From NCBI GenBank assembly GCA_024803745.1, contig JANJXV010000016.1, positions 42,586,525 to 42,650,524 on the forward strand: a stretch of 64,000 bases of DNA. Direction: 5' to 3'. Source of the stretch: Megascapheus bottae (taxonomy: Eukaryota; Chordata; Mammalia; Rodentia; Geomyidae). Under the pieces are notes generated by a model. It was given only the letters and a program-made list of their open reading frames with translations. It made no database searches and was not told the DNA's origin. Below, in pieces: positions 56,727 to 64,000 of this stretch; position 1 is the first letter of the stretch; each line of letters begins with the position of its first letter. The translations under genes and the position numbers were made by a program.

Positions 56727-58539
56727 GTTTCTGTGTCACCCAGCTATTTCTGTGTCTGACAGCTGTTTTTGTAGTGACAGTCAAGTTTAAGTGTTTGAAG
56801 TTTACTATAGAGATGCTTTCTATAGCATTCCTTTCTGCACCATACTCTTGATGGTACCTCAATGGAGTCAGGCATTGATGTATCCCCAGAGGCACAGCTT
56901 TGCAGGACCAATCTCCTGGTGACTTGCACGCTGTTTTCTAGGTCTTTCCACATACCGACACATCAGTAGACCTTTACATTGATTACATGTTCCCAAACTT
57001 ACGGTTCCCAAACAACAATTACATCACAATCCTGCACTCTGTGTTTGACCAGATTTAGAGAATCTGTCTGTGCACCATGATGCCTGGGTCCTCTTGGGAC
57101 TCATAAAATTTTTTAAGGAGCATCAAAAAATTGTACTCACTGGACTTTTTTCCTTCCTCACTCATCCATATCCCTGATTCTGAACCGGGTGGGCTAAGGG
57201 TAAGGCATGGCGGGCACATGGGGTAGCATATTGCCTGGCATTTAGAACAGGTAGGATGGAAGGGATAGTTAAGCCATGAGTGAGAAGAAGAAGCCCCTCT
57301 GGCCTCCTTCCTGGATGGGTTCTCTGTACCACAAGGGCATGGCTGGTGAAGTGCTGGTCTGTATTTCCTGGTTTAATAAAAGATCTGCCAAATAACAGTC
57401 ATGGGATCCTGAGATGATTTCTTTAAAGTGGGTAGGAAATGATAAGCCAGTAGTTTGTTTTAATGGTGACATGTAAGTTTCCTAGATAATTTTTTTTTAC
57501 CATCCATAAGTATTCAGTTTATTATTCTCTACTTTTTGTGTCCCTTGACCTGGACCTATCTATTCTGGAAGGGTAAGTATTTACAAAGTGAAAGCAAACA
57601 AACAGGACATAGAGTAGGATCCAAGGGAAAGTGGGGGCCCTGAACTGTGGCCCTCAGACACGGTTGCTCCCAGTCCCTGGCATCCTTTCCTGAAATGTGC
57701 CAGAGCCCCTCAATGCCACCATGGGTTGGACGGCTCTCCCCTGCCCTGCCAGCAGCATTTGAAGACTCGGCGTCACCTCCTGCCCTGAGGATTGGGAGAC
57801 GACATATTCTTGTTCATTACTGAAATGTGTCCTTGGCCATTCTACTGCATGGCTGTGGCTTTATCAAACTTCTTCATGGAACTATGTCCCCAGAGCTTCC
57901 TTTCTCCCATGCTCAGGCTTCCAGCTGAAATGTTTGGGCAGGTGCTGCTCCATCTCTGCATGGCTCCGTGAATCCCCAGTCTGGCTCCTATCTGTACATG
58001 CAACCTCCATCTTCCCCAGAGGCATTACCAATTGACTTGATTTTTTTTCCCATCAATTAGCAATCGTTACATCTCCTGAGTCCAAGGGACCAGAAGGACA
58101 CTTGTATCTATTAAGGAAATTCATAAGAGGCTTCACTAAATCTATCATGAATATTCAAGAACAGCTGGAGATAATAATACTTCCCTCTGTGTCCTAATAG
58201 TTCATCATCATTCATAAAGGCACTATTTTCTGAGAATTTGAATATCAAGGCTACTTGTTCAAGAGTGATAGGACACAGGCCAGAAAACCCAGGCTAAAGC
58301 AACAAAGAAGATCATCAGTTTTGCTGTATTTCACTGGAATGTGTGCTGACTGCTTATATTGAATCCTTTCAATTCATGAATTAGACTTTGGAATTCCTTT
58401 TTTAAAAAAATGTACTGACCTATTTGAGGTCATGTGGAGGTTTTAGGGGTATATCTTTAACCACAACAACAAATGCCCAGGTAAGAATGAGATTACAAGT
58501 CAACTGAAGAACCTAGTATCATGGAGAAATTAATAGCCC
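56727..58539. other. Unique sequence, no gene seen
   Basis: Slight GC rise at 57620-57800 without recognisable gene. Short frames only. Confidence 0.5.
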
Positions 58540-58734
58540 CCCTTTTTTTGCCAGTCCTGGGCTCGAGCTCAGGGCCCGAGCACTGGCCTTGAACTTTCTC
58601 AAGGCTAGAGTTCTACCATTTGAGCCTCAGCACCACTTCTAGCTTTTTTCTATGTATGTGGTACTGAGGAATTGAACCCGGGTCTTCATGCATGCTAGGC
58701 AAGCACTCTACCACTAGGCCAAACTCCCGGCCCC
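58540..58734 (-). mobile_element. IDL-Geo-type dimeric SINE
   Basis: Nearly identical in layout to the copy at 31190-31379: T-run tail at 58543-58549, 'gccagtcctgggctcgagct', 'gtactgaggaattgaacccg', and the left end 'taggccaaactcccggcccc'. The target-site duplication is not clear. Confidence 0.9.
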
Positions 58735-60420
58735 TAAAGGCCTATGTTAAGGGTTACATGAATGAGGCATATGGAGTGCCATTGATTTCTGGCCAATGAT
58801 TCACATCTTTACCCTGAAGCAACATGGCAGACATGGAATTTCAGAGTCTTCTGAAGAAAGACTTCCTTTTTGATTTCAATCTCTGAGTGGCTTGCAGTGC
58901 ATAGATAATCTGAATTATGTTTTGTTACATACAAATTCGAAACATCTATCAACAAATTGCACCCCTGTCCTGCCTCTTGATATCCTGTGATTAAGAGGAA
59001 ACAAGTGCACTGCACAATTAATGCACACTAATAAAATGTGGAAGAAACAGATCAAGGAGGTTAAAGAAGGAGGAGCGCAGGAGGGTTTCTGGGGCCAGAG
59101 GCCAACCGCAGACGTGGAGGGAGGAGGGCCGAGGGCAATCCTTCGCACAAAATCTGCCACTGTGTGAGGAGGGAACTCCAGGAGTGGGATGACTCCAGTA
59201 AATGCTGATGCAAAGGGATGTAGACAGGCGCCCTATCCTAAAATTAAGTCTAGAAGAGCTTCGTTAGCTCTTAATAGGAGGTGACCAGATTGAACATCCA
59301 TATGTATATATATATGAGGGAAGAGAAGCTCAGAAGCTGAATGCAGGTAACCGAATGTGCTGGAAATGAGCATCCAGATGCTGAAACATCTGTGCGTCCT
59401 GTAATCAAGAGGGTCAGAGGGTAACATTATTACAACGCTGCTGGGCGGTTCAAAAGTAGGTGGAAGATCTGTTTATCAGAGAAGTTGCAGCGATAGGAAG
59501 GTTTTCTGCCCCAAAACATACATTGCTAAAACCAAATATTAGCTTACTAACTGAACAAATACACATGGTGCTAATATTTCCCAAATATGATGCAATGGGA
59601 GTGATGGCTTCCATATTTATGCAGCAATTCCCTCCATTTCCTTTGTTTTGATACCTTGTATGATACATATGCAATATATATAACATATATAATAATATGG
59701 ATACCTACCTAATTTTTCCCCTTCAGTAGATTTCCAGCAGGGAACGCAGCATCTGGGGCTGCTGAGATGGCCTCTCCACCACTATCTACTGCCCCCTCCA
59801 GCTGAGACCAGCCTCAGAGGACACAGAGGACCAGATATTTACCCCCTGGCTAGTGCTCCAGTGGAAATCTGGATCTTGGTCCACCCCACCTGAAAGAGCT
59901 GATACAAGGGACACGTTCCCTTGTTCATAAAATCTATGGAAAGCAAATTATGAGCTTACAGCCAGAGCAGCAACCAACATGGTGCCTGGGCGAGGGATGG
60001 AAAGGAAGATACAGCACCTGAGTCCTAAAGAGCCCGGCCATACTGCTGCTCTGAGTGAGAAGCCTCCTGGCTCCAGAGCATCGGTGAGGTGAGTTGATGG
60101 TGCACACACTGGTTATGTCACTCACAGAGGAGTCTGTCCTTGCAGCAACGTCCCAGGCTTGATTCATCACCCAACACCACCCTTCCAGAACGACCCTAGG
60201 CCAGGCCTTGCTCAGCAGCCATCCTGGAGCTGTGAGGACATCACAGCACAGGTGCCACTGCTCCACGGCCACTGGGCTGAGAACAAGCTGCCCAGCCTTT
60301 GTCATGGCATAAAATCCATCTGCTGTGCAAGATTCTATCCAAACTGCTCCTGAACCCCAGTGCACCCATGAAGCAACCACACTCGGCCAAAGCCCGGTGA
60401 ACCCCAAAAAGTTGCTGCAC
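58735..60420. other. Unique sequence, no gene supported
   Basis: AT-rich to 59740, then GC-richer to 60420. A 157-codon minus-strand frame (59934-60407) lies in the GC-richer part but has no domain and an unnatural richness in Trp, Ser and Cys. Its complement also has shorter open frames. Confidence 0.45.
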
Positions 60421-60580
60421 TGGAAGCCAGCTGGTGCAGGAAAATCACTAAGACTCTTATTTCTAATTAACTACTTAAGCTCTGACTCAAGTGGTACAGC
60501 ACTGGGCTTAAGCAAAATATTTAAACAAGAGCACAAGGCCCTGAGTTCAAGTCCCTAAGACCAGCACCAAAAAAATAAAA
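60421..60580 (+). mobile_element. 5'-truncated dimeric SINE (host of a nested SINE)
   Basis: Begins within the left monomer ('gaagccagctggtgcaggaa'), continues with linker 'cttatttctaattaactact' and right monomer 'ctgactcaagtggtacagca' to 'ctgagttcaagtccctaaga', then an A-rich tail into which another SINE is inserted. Confidence 0.82.
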
Positions 60581-60592
60581 ATAAAAAGGAAG

Positions 60593-60820
60593 GGGGCCAG
60601 GAGTTTGGCCTGGTGGTAGAATGCTTGCCTAGCATGCACGAAGACCCAGGTTCGATTCCTCAGTACCACATACATAGAAAAAAGACAGCAGTGGTGCCGA
60701 GACTCAAGTGGTAGAGCTCTAGCCTTGAGAAAGTCCAAGGGCAGGACTCAGGCCCTGAGCTCAAGCCTAGGACTGGCAAAAATAAATAAATAAATAAAAT
60801 AAATTTAAAAAGAAAAAAAA
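60593..60820 (+). mobile_element. IDL-Geo-type dimeric SINE nested in a SINE tail
   Basis: A box tggcctggtgg (60605-60615) and a perfect B box ggttcgattcc (60649-60659) in the left monomer; right monomer 'gagactcaagtggtagagct' to 'gagctcaagcctaggactgg'; then an AAAT-rich tail (about 60780-60815). The duplication ataaaaaggaag (60581-60592) and ataaaaggaag (60821-60831) shows insertion into the A-rich tail of the preceding SINE. Confidence 0.92.
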
Positions 60821-60889
60821 ATAAAAGGAAGATGCAAAACATAAGAATAAGAAAAATTATAGTAGGTAATGCTGACTTCCGTATATAGG

Positions 60890-61038
60890 TGATATTATAT
60901 GCATCATATTATTAAGACCTTTAATATGTACATATTTGCTTCCCTTTGTAGATGGGAAAATGAGCATAGAGAAGGTAAGTAACTTTGCTGATACCAGTGA
61001 ATCAATGACACTTCCCCCTGGGGTGGTTTGGATCCGAC
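60890..61038 (+). repeat. MIR-type ancient SINE
   Basis: 'tgtagatgggaaaatgagca', 'tagagaaggtaagtaacttt' and the later 'gtttggatccgacgctctg' match MIR's 'acagatgaggaaactgaggc', 'agagaggttaagtaacttgc' and 'ggattcgaacccaggctctg'. The left boundary is approximate. Confidence 0.75.
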
Positions 61039-61062
61039 GCTCTGCTCTGCTCTGCTCTGCTC
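61039..61062. repeat. (TCTGC)n pentanucleotide repeat
   Basis: About five TCTGC units at the 3' end of the MIR. Confidence 0.93.
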
Positions 61063-61689
61063 CTGTCTTCAAAGTCCCAACCAAACAAGGTCATCAGATG
61101 CTTGAACAGCAAACAAATATTCCAGAAAACATGAAGGACAAGAACTGTCTGTGCAGAGACTATGAAGTCCAACCAAAAGGTATATGGCGGGGAACTTTTT
61201 ATCTTGTAAGAAAAATTAACCAAAGCGTATCCCAAATAGCATTCACCTTAGAGTCAAGAAGAACTTAAGCAAGACTAACAGTTCAGCATGGACACTGAAG
61301 AAGGCCTTGACACTTGTGAGAAAGAGCACGCATGGGCATGCTACCCACACCAAGGTGGGCTTCGGTAAGCTTGCCTGGGTGCACTCTCATGGTCTGGTGT
61401 CTGGCCTGTCACCGCATAAGCTCCTAGTCCATATGCCTGAGTTACCCACCCTGAAGGCACCCCTTCCTCCCTCAGTACCCCAAGATTTTCCTCCTGCAAT
61501 TATTCACTGAAATCAACCAAGACAAAGAAGATTGGCCTTAAAGTATGCAACGGTATTCTTCAGAATTATTGGTTTATTACCAAGGTCACAATGATCAACT
61601 CTGTTAAAAAACAAAGCCATCGTCAATAGCAGGCCTTTCTATGGGTGAGAAGGGCAGGATTCTGAGGCACCCACCATGTCCTTGAGTGG
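61063..61689. other. Unique sequence, no gene seen
   Basis: No recognised domain in the short frames (for example 61307-61510). Confidence 0.5.
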
Positions 61690-62045
61690 TGCAAGAGGAA
61701 AGTGAATAGAAGTAAAGTATCACATATTTTCTCTCATATGTGAAATCTAGACCTAACAACATATGAGGTGGATATTAAAGGAGGGGAGCCTGTGGGAAAA
61801 GGAAGGGAAGCAGGAAGAGTGCATCACATACATGCATGAAGACAACACATGACAATCACCAACATTATTTCTCAAAAGGACTGAGAAGGGATAGGAAAGA
61901 TTAATCACAGGAGGATATGATCAAAGTACTTATAGATATACAACACGTGACTTTCTACTATTATTGTTGTTGTTTTTACTATCGATGTGATTTAAGCTGC
62001 TTTGTTTCATGGCAACCCCTTTGTACAACTACATAAAGAAAATAA
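61690..62045 (+). mobile_element. Old rodent L1 3' UTR (Lx-like)
   Basis: 'tattttctctcatatgtgaa', 'atctagacctaacaacatat', 'aggatatgatcaaagtactt' and 'acccctttgtacaactacat' follow the rodent L1 3' UTR order (ctctcatatgtggaatctag..., atgatcaaagtat..., acccatt.ttgtacaacta...). No poly(A) tail is clear. Confidence 0.6.
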
Positions 62046-63249
62046 CAGCACATTCAGCAAAACAGCTAGCCCTGAGGAAGGGAGGGAAGGGGCTCAATCA
62101 GGCACATGGAAGACTACAAAAAGAAGGGAAACTATTGTTCCTAATTAGTGGTGGATATGCGGTGCTTGTTGTATAACTGTTACTTATTTCTTGCCCTATC
62201 CAATTTTTGCATCATAATGGTTACAAGTAGCTACATTTTAGAGTTACTCTAGATAGATACAGAATGGCAATCATTCCAGTCTCTTATATTACTGACCCTA
62301 GGTTCAGAATCCTTGTGAATTATCATCACTCTTCTCATTTTTAGGAATTACAGGATAAAGTAGACACGGGTTCTAATCCCCAGCTCCTGTCCTTTCTTCA
62401 CTCAGGTCCTGCAGCCTCTGGGCGGATATTTGATGGGGTCCAGGATACTGGCCAAGGCTTATAAGGGCATTCCAAGGATATACTGGGTAAAGGAAATCTA
62501 AGTAACAATGGCCAACTTAGCACAGAGAGAGAGGGAGGGAGGGAGAGAGGAGGGGGAAGGCAAACTCAGCTTTACACTGAGAAAAATAATGAGGTAGAAA
62601 GTTGTTTTGCCAAGCCAAGTTCAGCTATTTTGCACGGTGGTTGTAGTCATGACTTAAGCTAGAGATTATTTCAAATACTGTCTCATGGGAGGCCAGTGAA
62701 ATTGTGCTGGTATGGGTCCATGGCAGAAGTACCATATTTTTAAAGTATAAATAATTTAAATCCTCTGGACTTTGCTGCAGAAGAACTGGCCCGACATAGC
62801 AGCTGACCTGGGGCCAGGCCCCTTCTTTGTATCCAGCGTGGGGCACAACATGGAAACTCTGAAGGCTGGTATGGCATACATCCGGATTTTGGAAGAAACA
62901 TAAACAAGGCAATTTCTCTTCATGTTCCAAGGGCTATGGAGAAATGAGCTCTTGAAAACCGAAATGTGGTCATATGGAAGAAGTTGTGTGGACATCTCAC
63001 CACTTTCCCCAATGCTGCTATGTTACAAAAACTACAGGACATGGTCTTTTGCCTTTGACCTTGAGTTTCATGCTTGTGCTGCTGGTATAGAGAAGCGGAT
63101 CCAGTTCTGGTTGTGGCTTGGATCTCATGTCTGGCTCCCTTACTGAACTCTAGAGTTTCTTTTTTTATAATTCCTTGGAATGTATATGCAGTTGAACATT
63201 CATTTTTTCTATTCAATCTCCACATCTTGTTTACTTGTTTTTAGTCCTT
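62046..63249. other. Mostly unique sequence
   Basis: Contains a GA-rich patch at 62523-62560. Overlapping frames at 62625-63225 on both strands have no recognisable domain. Confidence 0.5.
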
Positions 63250-63480
63250 ACTCAGTTTTCCATCATGAAGTATACATTTATAAGTAGGATTTTGACAGAT
63301 ATTCTTTATCAAGTTGAGATGATTGTCCTCTAATTCTGACTGGCTGAGGGTCTTCAACTAGCAGTGTTGGATTGCGTCAGATACAATTAATTAATGTCCT
63401 ACATCTATTGAAATGATCATCTGGCTTTGGTTTTCACTCTTCGTTGAAGAATTTGTCACCTGTGAATGACACCTAGCATT
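63250..63480 (-). mobile_element. Old L1 ORF2 fragment
   Basis: Plus-strand 'ttctttatcaagttgagatg', 'gcagtgttggattgcgtcag', 'catctattgaaatgatcatc' and 'tggctttggttttcactctt' match the reverse complement of the reverse-transcriptase region (compare 11100-11170 of the younger L1: 'ggggtgttggatcttgtcaa', 'gcgtctattgagacaatcat'). Confidence 0.6.
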
Positions 63481-63925
63481 AGATACATGAGCTCATGTGA
63501 AGTTCCCTCTATTATCAGGCTGTGGGAATTATTTTGCCCACTTTGCAGGTGTTTGTTGTGTGCTTACTGTCTATTCTGCAGTTTTTACAAGGAAGGTGAG
63601 TTATTTATTCTGTTCCTTCCTGAGCATGTGTCCATATAAATTATTTAGAATCCTTCTCTGAAAGGGAAAGCTTTTTCTGCTCTCCTCAGTTTATTCACTT
63701 CCTTATTTTATTCAGTCCTCTATATCAGCATCAACCTGTGGATATTTATTTTATATTTTGGCTTATAATCTACTTCTTCCTAAAATTGCCCAAACTATTT
63801 CCACCACAGTCTTTCCAACTCCTTCAGCTAGGTCTTAGGTCCTTTAGACCTGCCCACCTCATTATATTTTTAAATGAGGATCTTGCTTTCTGGCACTACC
63901 AATTGCCCCAAGTTTGTCTATAAAT
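63481..63925. other. Unassigned AT-rich sequence
   Basis: May be further ancient repeat, but I cannot support a family. Confidence 0.4.
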
Positions 63926-64000
63926 TCTTTTTTCCAGTCCCATGCTTGAACTCTTGTACTTTCCAAGGCTGTAGCTCCACCACTTGAGCCACAGCATCAC
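63926..64000 (-). mobile_element. Lineage-specific SINE, cut by the window edge
   Basis: Plus-strand 'ttttttccagtcccatgctt', a 'tttccaaggctgtagctcca' middle and 'ccacttgagccacagcatca' are the reverse complement of the Geo-like right monomer. The left monomer lies outside the window, so which dimer it is cannot be told. Confidence 0.8.

Noticed and set aside
59934..60407. 157-codon minus-strand frame
   Set aside because: No domain, odd Trp/Cys/Ser-rich composition, GC-richer sequence and shorter competing frames on the other strand.
60936..60976. Exon-like segment with tgtag before and a perfect donor gtaagtaa after
   Set aside because: The same words belong to the MIR core (agatgaggaaactgaggc...gaggttaagtaactt), so the splice-like signals are explained by an ancient SINE.

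Overview
This window is nuclear DNA from a mammal, most likely a rodent of the superfamily Geomyoidea (kangaroo rats, pocket mice, pocket gophers). The main clue is a set of dimeric SINEs with an ID/tRNA-like left half and a right half ending in a conserved A-rich tail. From memory, this is the IDL-Geo family reported only from that superfamily. Several LINE-1 3' ends, ID-like and B1-like monomers, and older mammalian repeats (MIR, an MLT1-like LTR) fit a rodent genome. No bacterial, phage or plasmid architecture is present. I found no intact protein-coding gene, rRNA, tRNA or CRISPR array, so the window is best read as intergenic or deep-intronic sequence dominated by retrotransposons. Layout: 1-8.6 kb holds scattered SINEs, an L1 remnant with an inverted 5' part (about 2.13-2.69 kb), an MLT1-like LTR (5.7-6.1 kb) and two long TG arrays. 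The largest element is a 5'-truncated L1 on the minus strand (8,681-11,479), flanked by a 13-bp target-site duplication and carrying a broken ORF2. 11.5-21 kb is mostly unique sequence with one MIR, older L1 pieces, SINEs, a promoter-like GC-box/TATA cluster near 18.92-18.98 kb and a GC-rich, CpG-enriched block at 19.83-20.45 kb. 21.4-21.9 kb has two SINEs in inverted orientation. 26.2-28.0 kb holds an old L1 ORF2 fragment interrupted by a GA array, then an L1 3' end joined to an unidentified retrocopied coding fragment. 28-46 kb is largely unique with SINEs and microsatellites. 46.7-54.6 kb is again dense in L1 and SINE insertions, several with clear target-site duplications. Near 56.0 kb there is a strong splice acceptor followed by a short open frame ending in a stop; it is the best, but unproven, candidate for a real coding exon. 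56.5-64 kb contains more SINEs, one nested in another's tail, a MIR, an L1 3' UTR and the edge of a further SINE. Genes do not work together here in an operon sense. What the window records is layered retrotransposition: L1 machinery supplying insertions of L1, SINEs and retrocopies, whose tails and AT- or GA-rich interiors then grew into microsatellites. Family assignments were made by eye against remembered consensus sequences and were not checked with a repeat library.
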